From Deinococcus terrestris (GTDB taxonomy: Bacteria; Deinococcota; Deinococci; Deinococcales; Deinococcaceae), in the NCBI RefSeq assembly GCF_009377345.1, contig NZ_WBSL01000001.1, positions 743,001 through 807,000 on the forward strand: a stretch of 64,000 bases of DNA, given 5' to 3'. A model generated the notes under the pieces. The model saw only the letters and a program-made list of their open reading frames with translations. It was not told the origin of the DNA and made no database searches. Shown piece by piece: positions 1 through 13,582 of the stretch (its first letter is position 1; each line of letters starts with the position of its first letter). A program made the translations under genes and the position numbers.

Positions 1-1
1 G

Positions 2-712
2 GTTGATGGGCGGCGATTTTCGACGGAGACGCGGGACTACCGCCGGGAGGACCTGCTGGACTTCCTCTCCGCTGACCCCTCGCGGTTGACCCCGGCGGCG
101 GGGCTCAGGCCGGTCGTGCAGGACGCGCTGCTGCCCACCCTCGCCTTCGTGGTGGGGCCGGGCGAGATCGCGTATGGGGCGCAGCTCGGTGGGGTGTACG
201 AGTTGCACGGGCTGCGCCAGCCTCTGCTGTGGCCCCGGCTGAGCGTGACGTGGCTGGAACCCAACGTGGCGCGGTTGCTTGAGCGGCTGGGCGCGACGGC
301 CGCTGAGGTGCAGGCCGACCCGGAGGGCGTGCTGGGGCGGGCGCTGGCGCGGGAGCGGGGAGCGGCGGCAGCTTCCGCCGAGCGGCTCGCGGCGTTGGAC
401 GCCGAGTTGCGGGCACTGGCGGAGGAACTCGGTGCCCTGGACCCCACGCTGGTCGGCGCAGCCGAGCGCACCCGCACCCGCACGACGGCGCGGGTGGCGC
501 ACCTTCAGCGCCTCGCCGTGGGCGCCCTCGCCCGGCAGGAGGACGACCGGACGCGGCAGCTCACCCGGCTGAAGCGGCACCTGTTGCCAAACGGCGTGCC
601 GCAGGAACGCGAGATGAACTTCCTGACCTACCTGCTCAAGCACGGGGAAGAGCCATTGCGGCTGCTGCTTGCGCTGGAGCCGGGCACGCGGGCCGAGTTG
701 CCCATCCCCTGA
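2..712 (+). CDS. bshC: Bacillithiol biosynthesis cysteine-adding enzyme BshC, 5'-truncated by window edge
   Basis: The frame is open from base 2, so the N-terminus lies outside the window and about 236 C-terminal residues are present. BshC adds cysteine to glucosaminyl-malate in the last step of bacillithiol synthesis, the low-molecular-weight thiol of Deinococcus and many Firmicutes. The diagnostic BshC block is visible as LRPVVQDALLPT followed by GPGEIAYGAQL. A helical Arg/Glu-rich segment follows, then the conserved end RLKRHLLPNGVPQER and NFLTYLLKHG. A TTG near base 86 is internal, because family homology continues upstream of it. The stop is TGA at 710-712, 3 nt from the convergent next gene. 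Identification is from family knowledge plus these motifs. Confidence 0.9.
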   Translation, partial: VDGRRFSTETRDYRREDLLDFLSADPSRLTPAAGLRPVVQDALLPTLAFVVGPGEIAYGAQLGGVYELHGLRQPLLWPRLSVTWLEPNVARLLERLGATAAEVQADPEGVLGRALARERGAAAASAERLAALDAELRALAEELGALDPTLVGAAERTRTRTTARVAHLQRLAVGALARQEDDRTRQLTRLKRHLLPNGVPQEREMNFLTYLLKHGEEPLRLLLALEPGTRAELPIP

Positions 713-715
713 GCG

Positions 716-1432
716 TCAGGGCACGCGCTGCGGCTCGGTGGTGCTCTCGCCGTAGGTCAGCCCCTCCGGCAAGACGGCGAGGGCCAGGGCTTCCAGGGCG
801 GCCTGCCGCTGGGCGGGCATGGGCACCGTCGAGACGCGGCGCAGGAGGTCGGCTTCGGGAGCCGCGTGCTGTTCGAGATCGCGCAGCCAGGCGCGGGGTT
901 TGACCTCCCACCAGCCCCGCGCCGCGTAGAGGGCACGAATCAGTCGACCGGCGGCATTCAGGGCGACCAGGGCGTGCATTTCGTCCCTCACCAGGCTACG
1001 GGCCTCTATCACCTCGTCCAGCAACATGTGCCGCTCAGCGGGGGTGAGCGGTCTGGGCGCCGGACCTGCCGCGTAGGTGGCCCCTGCTTCCGCCACCAGC
1101 GCGGTGAGGTCGGGGTGGGGGATGACGGGGCGACCCTGGGCAAATATGGCGACGGTCGCGTGGTCAGGCGCGGCGAACATGGCGCGGACCTTGCGGACTG
1201 GGTTGTGGAAGACCTCCACGGGCACGCCGTCCACCACGAAGCTGCCCCGCCAGCGGTGGTCGCCCCGCACCAGTGCGTGGAAGTCGAGGTCGCTGTGCTC
1301 GTCCGCCTCTCCCCGCGCCGCGCTCCCGCACCACAGGGTGGCGTAGACGCCGGGCGTGGCCGTGATGCGGGCAAGGGCGGCAGGCAGAGCGGCCTCCAGG
1401 CGGGCCTGGGCGGCGGGGTCGGCGGTGGGCAT
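716..1432 (-). CDS. Nucleotidyltransferase-domain protein (pol beta superfamily)
   Basis: 238 residues. Near residues 34-50 it carries CGSAARGEADEHSDLDF, the GS...D-x-D signature of the DNA polymerase beta-type nucleotidyltransferase fold. The two acidic residues of SDLDF would bind metal. A third acidic position may lie in the following strand (VPVEVFHN). The C-terminal half is helical and Arg/Ala-rich. The substrate cannot be told from the sequence; relatives include aminoglycoside and tRNA nucleotidyltransferases and minimal MNT-type enzymes. No HEPN partner gene is adjacent. A TAGCCT box (complement of 1438-1443) ends 5 nt before the ATG, so the mRNA is probably leaderless. Confidence 0.75.
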   Translation of the reverse strand: MPTADPAAQARLEAALPAALARITATPGVYATLWCGSAARGEADEHSDLDFHALVRGDHRWRGSFVVDGVPVEVFHNPVRKVRAMFAAPDHATVAIFAQGRPVIPHPDLTALVAEAGATYAAGPAPRPLTPAERHMLLDEVIEARSLVRDEMHALVALNAAGRLIRALYAARGWWEVKPRAWLRDLEQHAAPEADLLRRVSTVPMPAQRQAALEALALAVLPEGLTYGESTTEPQRVP

Positions 1433-1460
1433 GGGGCAGGCTAGCGTCCGCCCCGCCCGG

Positions 1461-1979
1461 CTAGGCCGGAACCGGGTCGGGCTGCCACTCCAGCGTCACA
1501 CCCCGCGTCGCCAGCCAGGCGTGCAGGTCATAGCGGGCGCGGGCGAGGCCGGAGAGCACCGTGTGCGCGGCGGTCACGGCGTCCATGCATGTCTCGGCGC
1601 TGACATACCCGGCGCGGTGGGCGGCCAGCAACTCATCGGTGTCCACGATCTCGGCGGCGATACCGTCGTGGACGAGCAGGTCGAGGTAATGGTCATGCAC
1701 GCTCCAGACCTCGCCCTCGCGGGTGACGGTGGCGATGTCGAGGTAATAGTCGTGCTCGCGCGGGCCGTGGAAGTCGTAGCGGCACACCACCACTCCCAGG
1801 TCGGGCAGGAGGTGCGCCTGCCAGTGCCGGATGCGCGGGTGGGCGACGAACTCCCGCGCGACATAGAGGCCGTGCGCGTGCTCGCGGTAGACGCTGACCG
1901 GCCGCACCCCGGTGTTGGTGTGGTGCTCGCGGGTCCGCAGGTCGTGGCGCTCGATTTTGACCGGCTCGGCGGCTTGCAT
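1461..1979 (-). CDS. DUF402 family protein
   Basis: 172 residues. The central stretch [18 protein letters not shown] followed by [15 protein letters not shown] matches the DUF402 pattern of conserved aromatic and Asp residues. Some characterised DUF402 proteins are nucleoside di/triphosphate phosphatases or ribonuclease-related proteins, so a phosphatase role is possible but not shown here. The start at 1979 ([13 protein letters not shown]) is preferred over a much longer open frame. The longer frame would be antisense to the next dehydrogenase gene, and a TACGGT box (complement of 1985-1990) lies 5 nt upstream of this ATG. The upstream gene on the other strand begins at 2140. Confidence 0.8.
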   Translation of the reverse strand: MQAAEPVKIERHDLRTREHHTNTGVRPVSVYREHAHGLYVAREFVAHPRIRHWQAHLLPDLGVVVCRYDFHGPREHDYYLDIATVTREGEVWSVHDHYLDLLVHDGIAAEIVDTDELLAAHRAGYVSAETCMDAVTAAHTVLSGLARARYDLHAWLATRGVTLEWQPDPVPA

Positions 1980-2139
1980 GGACCACCGTAACGGGTCCGG
2001 GTGAGGCGGGGCTATGAGGGGGCACCCCACCCGGACTTCATGAAGGCAGAGGTGTCCAGACAGCCTCTGGCCGGGAGTGCTTTCTGGACCCGGTTCAGGA
2101 ATCCTGCCCTCCCGGCAGGCAGACCGTAGCCTGGGAACG

Positions 2140-3027
2140 ATGAGCCGAACCACTGCATTTCTGGGCCTGGGCGCGATGGGAGCCCCGATGGCCGCCCACC
2201 TCGCCCGGCATGCCCGCGAGACCGGGGGCCGTGCCCTGGTATGGAACCGCACGGGCGCGAGGGCCGACGCGCACGCCCGCGAACACGGCAGCGAATCCGT
2301 GACCCTCCCGGATGCCGCACAGGCCGACGTGATCTTCTCCTGCCTGCCGACCAGCCGCGAGGTGGACGAGGTGCTGACCGGGCTGGAGGGCGGGCTGCGC
2401 CCCGGCACCGTCTGGGTGGACTGCACGAGCGGGCACCCCGAGGCGGCCCGGCGGCAATCGGCGCGGCTCTCGGAGCGGGGCGTCACTTTCCTCGACGCGC
2501 CCGTCAGTGGCGGCACCGCCGGGGCGCAGGCGGGGACCCTCACGGTGATGGTAGGCGGGGACGCGGCGGCGCTGGAGGGGGTCCGGGCCGACCTCGCCTT
2601 CGCGGGTAAGGTCGTCCATGTGGGGGGCGTGGGTGCGGGATTCGCGGTCAAGGCCGTGAACAACGCGCTGCTGGCGGTCAACCTGTGGGCGGCGGGCGAG
2701 GGGCTGGCGGCGCTGGCGCGGGCCGGGGTGGACGTGGCCCCCGCGCTGGAGGTCATCAACGCGAGCAGTGGCCGCAGCAACGCTTCCGAGAACCTGATCG
2801 GACAGCGGGTGCTGACGCGAGAGTTTCCAGTGACCTTTCAGCTTGGCCTGCTGGCGAAGGACGCTGGAATCGCCGCCGATGTGGTGCGGGCGGCGGGGGC
2901 GAGTGCGCCCGTGCTGATGCAGGCAGAAGCCCTCTTCCGCGCCGCCGCGACGGTGGTCGGGGCCGGGGAGGACCACACCGCCGCCCTGAGGCTGGTCGAG
3001 CAGATGAACGACAAGGAGATCCGATGA
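2140..3027 (+). CDS. NAD(P)-dependent oxidoreductase, 3-hydroxyisobutyrate dehydrogenase family
   Basis: 295 residues. It begins with the Rossmann fingerprint [16 protein letters not shown] at residues 6-21, typical of beta-hydroxyacid dehydrogenases. The substrate-binding signature is [20 protein letters not shown] near residues 118-137. The catalytic Lys lies in [15 protein letters not shown] near residue 171. The family oxidises 3-hydroxyisobutyrate, tartronate semialdehyde or related acids; the substrate is not resolvable here. The start at 2140 is chosen because TAGCCT (2127-2132) ends 7 nt upstream, a leaderless layout, and the Rossmann motif begins at once. The last four bases (ATGA) overlap the start of the degV gene, so the two are probably cotranslated. 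Confidence 0.88.
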   Translation: MSRTTAFLGLGAMGAPMAAHLARHARETGGRALVWNRTGARADAHAREHGSESVTLPDAAQADVIFSCLPTSREVDEVLTGLEGGLRPGTVWVDCTSGHPEAARRQSARLSERGVTFLDAPVSGGTAGAQAGTLTVMVGGDAAALEGVRADLAFAGKVVHVGGVGAGFAVKAVNNALLAVNLWAAGEGLAALARAGVDVAPALEVINASSGRSNASENLIGQRVLTREFPVTFQLGLLAKDAGIAADVVRAAGASAPVLMQAEALFRAAATVVGAGEDHTAALRLVEQMNDKEIR

Positions 3028-3893
3028 CCCAGAATCCCAAGTTTGCCGTCGTCACGGACGGTGGCCTCGACGCCTTCGCCGGACTACACAACGCCGTCCC
3101 CGTCGCCCCTTTTAGCCTCAACTTCGGGGACAGGAGCTACCGCATGGGCGAGATCACGCGGGAGTGGTTGTTCCAGGAACTTCAGACCAACCCGGCGCAC
3201 CCGACCTCCAGCCAGCCCACGCCGCAGGACTGGGCTTCAGCCTACCGGGCGGCGGGGGCAGGCGGCCTCCCGGTGCTGGCCCTCACCATCAGCGCGGGGC
3301 TGTCGGGCAGCCGCAACGCCGCCGAGCAGGCGCTCGCGCTGATGCCGGAGGTGCCCGTCACCATCCATGACACCCGGACCCTCAGCGCGGCGCAGGCTTT
3401 TCAGGTGCACGCGGCGGTCACGGCCGCCGAGCGGGGCGAGTCGCTGGAGACGGCGCTGAACTGGGTGCGGCGCACCCACGAGGAAACCGAGCTGTACTTC
3501 ACCATCGAGACGCTGGAATACCTGCGCCGGGGCGGGCGCATCGGTCGCGTGCAGGCCACGCTGGGGGGGCTGCTGAACCTCAAGCCCGTCATCACGGTGG
3601 ACAAGGAGGCCGCGATCTACACCAACGTGGGCCGGGCGCGGTCGTACAAGGGGGCCATCGAGGCCGTCGCCGCGCAGGTCACCGCCCGTCACGGCGAGGG
3701 CACCCCGCTGCGGCTCGGGCTGCTGTACGGCTCGGTGCGCGAGGACGCCGACGCGCTGCTGGAGGCCATCGCGCGGCGGCATCCGGTCGTGTGGTCAGGC
3801 TTCGCGGGGGTCAACCCGGTGCTCAACGTCCACACCGGGCCACGGGCGCTGGGGGTGGCGGCGGCGCCGGGCGGATGGGTCTGGGAGAAGTGA
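3024..3893 (+). CDS. DegV family protein (fatty-acid-binding EDD fold)
   Basis: 289 residues. DegV proteins bind a fatty acid and act in fatty-acid kinase systems (FakB) in Firmicutes; the Deinococcus role is not established. Visible family landmarks are the N-terminal [23 protein letters not shown] near residue 57, the ligand loop [14 protein letters not shown], and [14 protein letters not shown] followed by [14 protein letters not shown]. The gene starts at the ATG of the ATGA overlap with the upstream dehydrogenase. Its stop codon forms part of an 11-bp inverted-repeat arm (3891-3901), which separates it from the convergent kinase gene. Confidence 0.9.
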   Translation: MTQNPKFAVVTDGGLDAFAGLHNAVPVAPFSLNFGDRSYRMGEITREWLFQELQTNPAHPTSSQPTPQDWASAYRAAGAGGLPVLALTISAGLSGSRNAAEQALALMPEVPVTIHDTRTLSAAQAFQVHAAVTAAERGESLETALNWVRRTHEETELYFTIETLEYLRRGGRIGRVQATLGGLLNLKPVITVDKEAAIYTNVGRARSYKGAIEAVAAQVTARHGEGTPLRLGLLYGSVREDADALLEAIARRHPVVWSGFAGVNPVLNVHTGPRALGVAAAPGGWVWEK

Positions 3894-3956
3894 GTCGCCA
3901 GGGACCAGGGAGCTGAACTGTTCAGCCTGAGCCCACGCGCTCTTGCTGGCGACTCA
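3891..3956. repeat. Nested inverted repeat between convergent degV and kinase genes
   Basis: Outer arms TGAGTCGCCAG (3891-3901) and CTGGCGACTCA (3946-3956) pair perfectly over 11 bp. Inside lies a second perfect hairpin, GCTGAAC-T-GTTCAGC (3912-3926). The outer arms include the stop codons of both genes. No T-tract follows, so this is not a textbook intrinsic terminator, although a bidirectional stop signal or 3' stabiliser is likely. Confidence 0.6.
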
Positions 3957-4706
3957 GTACGGCAGCCCCGCCAGGCGAAGCAGCCACTCCCGCGCCTCGG
4001 CCGCGTCGCCCAGGCGGCGGGAGCGGTCGGGCTCGGTGAGGGCGGCGAGCAGCGGGTCGAGGGGGTCAGCGGCGGGGGGTGGGGGCACACCCTGGGGTCC
4101 CAGCGCCCCGTGCAGGCCCCAGCCCAGCAGGATGCCGACCCCGTAGAGGTCGCTTTCCGGCCCCAGCGGTTCGCCCCGGCGCGACTCGGGGCTCTGGAAG
4201 GCGGCGGTGCCCATGCGGGTGGGCGCGGCGAAGGTCTCCCCCGCCGGACCCGAGAGGTCGAAGTCCAGCAGGGTTGCGCTGCCGTCCGGCTCCGCGATGA
4301 TGTTCTCTGGCTTCACGTCGCGGTGGACCACGCTCCGCTCGTGCAGGTGGCCCAGGGCACCCAGCAGGTGCGCCAGCGTGAGCAGGTAAGCCCGGCGATC
4401 AAAGGTGAGTGCGGGGCGGTGGGCGTAGCGGGTAAACAGCACCTGTCCACGGGCATAGGTCAGGAGCAGGGCCGGGCGGCCCTCCACGGTGACGGGGGCC
4501 AGCACCTGCACCAGCCGGGGGTGATCGAGGCCCGCCCCATGCGCCAGCTCGCGCTCGGCGTGCGCGGCGAAGTGCGGCTCGAAAATCTTGACCGCGCGGG
4601 GCTGCCCTTCGGCATCAACTGCGAAGTACACCACGCTGTGAGAGCCGCGCCCCAGGGGACGCACGAGGCGCACCCCCTCTCCCACGACCTGTCCTGCCAG
4701 CGGCAT
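3954..4706 (-). CDS. Serine/threonine protein kinase (Hanks type)
   Basis: 250 residues, essentially only the kinase domain. The glycine-rich loop is GRGSHSVVY (19-27) and the ATP-anchoring Lys is K40 in AVKIFE. The catalytic loop HRDVKPEN (128-135) is intact. The metal-binding motif reads DFD (148-150) instead of DFG, which keeps the metal-binding Asp but loses the glycine. The P+1 region is [13 protein letters not shown]. No transmembrane or sensor domain is present, so the kinase is probably cytoplasmic and short. The start at 4706 follows a good GGAGGCAGG ribosome site; a TACCGT box 9 nt upstream of the ATG may be its promoter. It is divergent from the patatin gene. Confidence 0.88.
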   Translation of the reverse strand: MPLAGQVVGEGVRLVRPLGRGSHSVVYFAVDAEGQPRAVKIFEPHFAAHAERELAHGAGLDHPRLVQVLAPVTVEGRPALLLTYARGQVLFTRYAHRPALTFDRRAYLLTLAHLLGALGHLHERSVVHRDVKPENIIAEPDGSATLLDFDLSGPAGETFAAPTRMGTAAFQSPESRRGEPLGPESDLYGVGILLGWGLHGALGPQGVPPPPAADPLDPLLAALTEPDRSRRLGDAAEAREWLLRLAGLPY

Positions 4707-4750
4707 CCTGCCTCCACGGTACCTCACCCACCGCTGAACGTGCAGCCCCC

Positions 4751-4756
4751 TACAAT
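4751..4756 (+). promoter_or_regulatory. -10 box TACAAT, leaderless patatin promoter
   Basis: TACAAT ends 6 nt before the patatin ATG at 4763 and no Shine-Dalgarno sequence is present. No convincing -35 element is seen. Confidence 0.6.
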
Positions 4757-4762
4757 CCCCCC

Positions 4763-5560
4763 ATGCCGGGGTATGGACTGGTCTTGGGGGGCGGGGGCGC
4801 ACGCGGTCTGGCGCATGTCGGCGTGTGGCGCGTGCTGGAAGAAGCCGGGCTGCCGCCGCAGGTGCTGGCGGGCACCTCGATGGGCGGGCTGGTCGCAGCC
4901 TTTATCGCGGCGGGGGTGAAGGCGGACGAGTTGCAGCGCATCTCGGAAACGGTGTCGTGGCGGCGGCTGCTCGACTGGCGTCTGGGGAGGGGACTGCTGC
5001 GGGCGTCCGCGTTCGAGGCGTGGCTGGCCGGTCACCTGCCCCCCACCTTCGAGGCGCTGGAGCGTCCGCTGGCCGTCACCGCGACAGACGTGCTGACCGG
5101 GCGCATGGTGTACCTGCGGGGCGGCGACCTGTACGCGGCGCTGCGGGCGACCACGGCCTATCCAGGGGCCATCGACCCGGTGCCGTACGGCGACATGCTG
5201 CTGGCTGACGGCGGGATTCTGAACCAGGTGCCGGTGGACGCGGCGTTTTTTCTGGGCGTGCAGCGGGTCGTGGCCGTGGATGTCACGGCCGCCGAGCCGC
5301 TGGAGCTGCCTGGGGGTCGGCGGCGCTGGCGCTCGGAGACCCATCTGGGGACGGTGCGCTCGCTGCGGCGGGCAGTGGACATCATGCAGGCGCAACTGAC
5401 CGACGCCCGGCTGAGCCTCTACCGCCCGGACGTGCTGCTGCGCCCCGACCTCGGGGACATCGACCTGCCGTCCTTTCGCCGGGGAGCCGAGGCCATAGGG
5501 GCGGGCGAGGCGGCGGCGCGGGCCGAGCTGGGGCGGGTGCGGGCGCTGGTAGGGGGATAG
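4763..5560 (+). CDS. Patatin-like phospholipase
   Basis: 265 residues. It has the patatin oxyanion loop [13 protein letters not shown] (8-20), the nucleophile elbow GTSMGG near residue 36 with the catalytic Ser, and the Asp of the Ser-Asp dyad in [12 protein letters not shown] near residue 150. This is the RssA/YlbK-like bacterial patatin architecture; members are lipid acyl hydrolases acting at the membrane face. No signal peptide is visible. The C-terminal helical region is typical of the short bacterial form. The gene is divergently transcribed from the kinase with a 56-bp shared promoter region. Confidence 0.9.
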   Translation: MPGYGLVLGGGGARGLAHVGVWRVLEEAGLPPQVLAGTSMGGLVAAFIAAGVKADELQRISETVSWRRLLDWRLGRGLLRASAFEAWLAGHLPPTFEALERPLAVTATDVLTGRMVYLRGGDLYAALRATTAYPGAIDPVPYGDMLLADGGILNQVPVDAAFFLGVQRVVAVDVTAAEPLELPGGRRRWRSETHLGTVRSLRRAVDIMQAQLTDARLSLYRPDVLLRPDLGDIDLPSFRRGAEAIGAGEAAARAELGRVRALVGG

Positions 5561-5678
5561 GGGCCGCCGCCCCGGTCCCCGGTCCGCTATCCTGCGCGGC
5601 GGACGGCCGCGGCGCGGGCGCGGGGCAGGGCCTGTCAGCTTTTCCTCCGCCGTCTGCCCGCCGACCTAAAGGAGCCGC

Positions 5679-6473
<795 letters not shown>

Positions 6474-6486
6474 CGTTGATCAATGG

Positions 6487-6522
6487 GAACGCCGGGCCTC
6501 CCCCTCCGAGTGCCCGGCGTTC
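6487..6522 (+). terminator. Hairpin after lepB
   Basis: Perfect 11-bp stem GAACGCCGGGC / GCCCGGCGTTC with a 14-nt loop, followed by TGGTTGTT. It separates lepB from the convergent DUF503 gene. Confidence 0.6.
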
Positions 6523-6557
6523 TGGTTGTTCGGTGGGCGACAGAAAGACCCCCCGAC

Positions 6558-6878
6558 CTACTCCTCTTCCCCGTCCTCGCCGCCCAGCACGGTGATCTCG
6601 GTGTCCTCCCAGGCGACCCGGTACTCGCCCTCGCGGGCGATGAAGTCGGCGGCCATCCGCAGGGTTTCCTCGACCCAGCCGTAGTCGTTGCTGAGGGTGG
6701 CGACCCCGATCACCTCCCAGTCATGGGCGTCGAGGCCGTCGAGGCGGGCCACGGTGAGGGGGTAACGGGCCTTGAGGCGCTCGACGACCGGGCGCACCAG
6801 GGCGCGTTTTTCCTTGAGGTTGCCGACCCAGGGCATCTCCACCCGGACGGTCAGGACGCCGACGTAGCCGAGGGCCAC
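6558..6878 (-). CDS. DUF503 (YlxP-like) family protein
   Basis: 106 residues. The family pattern is clear: an N-terminal strand ending [11 protein letters not shown], then [22 protein letters not shown], then [14 protein letters not shown] and a helix. In Bacillus, ylxP sits with rbfA and the translation genes, but the molecular role is unknown. The C-terminal tail is acidic (GGEDGEEE). It lies 7 nt downstream of the HMA-like gene with a GAAGG site before the ATG, so it is the last gene of a leftward operon. Confidence 0.88.
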   Translation of the reverse strand: MALGYVGVLTVRVEMPWVGNLKEKRALVRPVVERLKARYPLTVARLDGLDAHDWEVIGVATLSNDYGWVEETLRMAADFIAREGEYRVAWEDTEITVLGGEDGEEE

Positions 6879-6885
6879 GGGGCCT

Positions 6886-7110
6886 TCAGAGCATCCCGGC
6901 CAGGAACCCCTGCGAGCGCACGGCCCGCACGAGGTCCATCACGGTGTGCTGGGAGGGGTCGTAGTGGACTTCAATCTGGCCCTCGTCGGGGGTGGCCTGG
7001 GCGACGCCGGGGAGGGAACGGAGGTGCTGGGCGACGCGCTCGCCCGACTCGCGGGTCAGGCCGCGCACGCCGAGCAGCACGCGGGTGGGCTTAAGGGTCA
7101 TGGCCGACAT
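6886..7110 (-). CDS. HMA-like (ferredoxin-fold) small protein lacking the metal-binding CxxC
   Basis: 74 residues with the beta-alpha-beta pattern of heavy-metal-associated domains: [52 protein letters not shown]. The loop that normally carries MxCxxC reads [10 protein letters not shown], so copper binding through that site is not expected. It may be a protein-interaction or degenerate metallochaperone domain. The ATG overlaps the upstream DUF1999 stop by one base (TAATG). An alternative start is the second Met (7101). Confidence 0.6.
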   Translation of the reverse strand: MSAMTLKPTRVLLGVRGLTRESGERVAQHLRSLPGVAQATPDEGQIEVHYDPSQHTVMDLVRAVRSQGFLAGML

Positions 7111-7616
7111 TATGCCGCGCCCCCATCCGCCCCACCCAATCGGGTGCCGGGCGCGGTCACGGCGCGGGTGCCGAGGTGACAGACCCCGTACCCGCCGACG
7201 AGGTGCGCCTCCTCCTGCCGGGCGGCGCCCTCCAGCGCGGGGGTGACCGGAAAGTGGACCTCGTACACGGCGCTGTCATAGGCGCTCTTGACGACGGCGT
7301 GCAGGAGGCCACCAGCCGCCTCTCCTGAGGCGTCCGGCGCGAGCAGCAGCGAGCGCACCAGGACGATAGGGCGGTCCCCCTGCCAGACGTGCTGGGCAAG
7401 GACAGCCCCGGCAAGGCCCGCGCCCGCGCCCTGCGCGACGAAGGAATGTTCGCTGCGCTCGTAGAACTTCAGGGCGGCGAGGCTGGTGCTCAGGCGGCCC
7501 ATGCGCTCGCGCTCCGGCAGGGTATCGAAGGCGGGGTCAGCCGCGTGCTGGGCAGTGAGGTCGAGCTGGGCGAGGGCCTCGAAGTCGGCCTCGGTAAAGG
7601 TGCGGTAGCGGAGCAT
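7110..7616 (-). CDS. DUF1999 / GNAT-like protein
   Basis: 168 residues. The N-terminus [19 protein letters not shown] has the look of an acetyltransferase-fold strand-helix start. The family is, to my knowledge, largely confined to Deinococcus and Thermus (DUF1999). The central strand [22 protein letters not shown] and the later [12 protein letters not shown] are consistent with that fold, but no clear acetyl-CoA loop is seen. Function is unknown. Its TAA overlaps the next ATG by one base. TAGGCT occurs 9 nt upstream of the start. Confidence 0.6.
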   Translation of the reverse strand: MLRYRTFTEADFEALAQLDLTAQHAADPAFDTLPERERMGRLSTSLAALKFYERSEHSFVAQGAGAGLAGAVLAQHVWQGDRPIVLVRSLLLAPDASGEAAGGLLHAVVKSAYDSAVYEVHFPVTPALEGAARQEEAHLVGGYGVCHLGTRAVTAPGTRLGGADGGAA

Positions 7617-7628
7617 CGTGGGCTCAGC

Positions 7629-8512
7629 CTAGCGCCGGAGGGCCGCCAGAATCTCCTCCCGCGTGGGCATCGCGTCCTGCGCTCCGGGGCGGGTGCAGGT
7701 CAGGGAAGCAGCCACGCCCGCCGCCCGCAGCGCTTCGGGGAGGGGCGAGCCCGCGACGAGTTCGGCGGCCAGGACGCCCGCGAAGGTGTCGCCCGCTCCG
7801 GTGGTGTCCACCGGCGTGACGGGCAGGGCGGGGAAGGCATAAGTCTCGTCCTCAGTCACCGTCAGGCTGCCCCGCGCTCCCAGGGTCACGGTCACGGCCT
7901 GGGGTCCGGACGCGAGGAGGGCGCGGGCCTGCGCCTCCACGTCCCCCCCACTGGGGGCGAGGGCGGCCAGCTCGGCTTCATTGACGAGCAGATGGGTGAC
8001 GTGGGCGAGGAGCTCAGGGTCGGGCGCCTGCGCGGGGGCCGCGTTGAGGAGCACGGCCAGGCCCGCCGCATGCCCCCGCCGCGCCGCCTCGCGGGTGACC
8101 CCGGCGGGCAGTTCGCCTTGCAGCAGCAGGTGGGTGTGGGGGGTGAGGTCGGCGGGCAGCTGCTCGGGCGTCATCCGCGCATTGGCCCCACTCGCCACCG
8201 TGATCGCGTTCTCGCCGCCCTCCGCCACCGTGATCAGGGCGAGGCCGGTAGGCGTGTCCAGCGTGTGCAGCCGGGTCAGGTCCACCCCCGCCCGCGTCAG
8301 GCCGCGCAGGGCCGCCTCGCGGAAGGGGTCGTGGCCCACCGCTCCGCACAGGGTCACCCGTGCCCCGGCCAGCGCCGCCGCGACCGCCTGATTCGCCCCC
8401 TTGCCGCCGGGCGAGACGCGCACGTCGCCGCCCAGCACCGTCTCACCGGGAGCGGGGATGTGGGGCGCCCGCACGGCCAGGTCGGCATTCACGCTGCCGA
8501 CCACCAGCAGGG

Positions 8513-8516
<4 letters not shown>
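7629..8516 (-). CDS. rbsK: Ribokinase (PfkB family)
   Basis: 295 residues. It has the PfkB signature 1 region SPGGKGANQAVAAALAGA near residue 35 and signature 2 DTTGAGDTFAGVLAAEL near residue 240, which contains the catalytic Asp. The N-terminal VVGSVNADLAVRAPHIP and the NEAELAAL strand are characteristic of ribokinases rather than adenosine or fructose kinases. It would phosphorylate D-ribose to ribose-5-phosphate in the cytoplasm. No ribose transporter is adjacent. The neighbouring deaminase suggests nucleoside salvage. Its first four bases overlap the deaminase stop. Confidence 0.85.
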
Positions 8517-9058
<542 letters not shown>

Positions 9059-9112
9059 GCGGCCCAGTGTGGCACGGCCCCCCTAGGGGAAGCGCGGGCG
9101 AAGGGGTGTGCT

Positions 9113-9118
9113 TATACT
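9113..9118 (+). promoter_or_regulatory. -10 box TATACT upstream of a leaderless small ORF and the acyl-CoA ligase
   Basis: A near-consensus -10 that ends 7 nt before an ATG at 9126. Transcription should start at or next to that ATG. This is the only promoter-like element seen ahead of the acyl-CoA ligase. Confidence 0.65.
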
Positions 9119-9125
9119 GAGTTCA

Positions 9126-9202
9126 ATGACAAGTCGCCCCCACCCTGCCCGCCGCCACTCCCAGGCGGCGGGTGCGGCCCAGCGGGGGCGCGAGGAGCGT
9201 GA

Positions 9203-9206
<4 letters not shown>
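9126..9206 (+). CDS. Putative 26-aa leaderless upstream ORF coupled to acyl-CoA ligase
   Basis: ATG at 9126, stop TGA at 9204-9206, overlapping the ATG of the acyl-CoA ligase (ATGA). The product is basic and Arg/Ala-rich (starts MTSRPHPARRHS, ends RGREERE). A TATACT -10 lies 7 nt upstream of the ATG, as in leaderless genes nearby. A 9-bp hairpin (9148-9172, CCCGCCGCC / GGCGGCGGG) lies within the ORF and would be opened by translating ribosomes. The role could be to deliver ribosomes to the ligase or to regulate it. Protein expression is inferred, not shown. Confidence 0.45.
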
Positions 9207-10900
<1,694 letters not shown>

Positions 10901-10919
10901 CCTCTCCGCCCTCATCACG

Positions 10920-10954
10920 CAGGACTCCGGGGTGGCCTGGGGTCCTGTCCTTTT
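10920..10954 (+). terminator. Terminator after the acyl-CoA ligase gene
   Basis: 9-bp stem CAGGACTCC / GGGGTCCTG (one wobble pair), 10-nt loop, then TCCTTTT. Confidence 0.65.
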
Positions 10955-11051
10955 GGTGAGGGCGACCACCTTTCACTTGCCAGGTCGCCTCGTCCCGGAG
11001 GACCATACGAGGAGCCACTTCCGGGGCCTTTTTTGCCGACTGACAGCGGGT

Positions 11052-11080
11052 TTGTGCCCCCCCGGAGGGCGTGTTAGGCT
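11052..11080 (+). promoter_or_regulatory. Promoter of P5C dehydrogenase
   Basis: TTGTGC (11052-11057), a 17-bp spacer, and TAGGCT (11075-11080). The message then has a short leader with AAGGAGG before the ATG. Confidence 0.5.
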
Positions 11081-11107
11081 CGCCTTCATACCCAAGGAGG
11101 CAGGACC

Positions 11108-12685
<1,578 letters not shown>

Positions 12686-12687
12686 GG

Positions 12688-13032
12688 CTAGGGCGAGGCG
12701 CTGGCCCCCAGCCACGCCAATGCCTCGGCCTCGGTCCTCACGAAGCGGATGAGGGGATGACGGGCGTGCTCGTGGGCGAGTTCGGCAAAGCGTTCGCCGT
12801 GGGCCGCGAAGTCTGACAGGATCAGCGCCGTGCGGATGCCGTAATTGGTCAGCTTCTGGAAGAGTTCGCCCGCCAGTCCGCTGCGAAGCTGGAAAAACTC
12901 CGGGCCGAGGTCCGCCTCAGTCAGGATCAGACCGCCCAGACCCCAGGCAGCGCCGATCAGGTGGGAGACGTCGGACAGGCTCTGGACGCTCACGCCCAGT
13001 TCGCTCGCCGCCTTGATTCGGAGTTCGTCCAT
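12688..13032 (-). CDS. DUF4180 domain protein
   Basis: 114 residues, one domain. The pattern GLILTEADLGPEFFQLRSGLAGELFQKLTNYGIR then ALILSDF matches DUF4180, a small family of unknown function related in fold to STAS-like proteins. The start at 13032 is favoured over a longer frame. The longer frame would run antisense into the DinB gene, and TAGCCT (complement of 13040-13045) sits 7 nt before this ATG. It converges on the P5C dehydrogenase gene with a 2-nt gap, so the two transcripts must overlap or share a stop region. Confidence 0.8.
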   Translation of the reverse strand: MDELRIKAASELGVSVQSLSDVSHLIGAAWGLGGLILTEADLGPEFFQLRSGLAGELFQKLTNYGIRTALILSDFAAHGERFAELAHEHARHPLIRFVRTEAEALAWLGASASP

Positions 13033-13075
13033 CCGGAGCAGGCTACCCCGCCTCCCCGTCTGCGAGACTGACCCC

Positions 13076-13575
<500 letters not shown>

Positions 13576-13582
<7 letters not shown>

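Noticed and set aside
716..1432. MNT/HEPN toxin-antitoxin pair
   Set aside because: The nucleotidyltransferase has no adjacent HEPN-type gene; its neighbours are bshC and DUF402.
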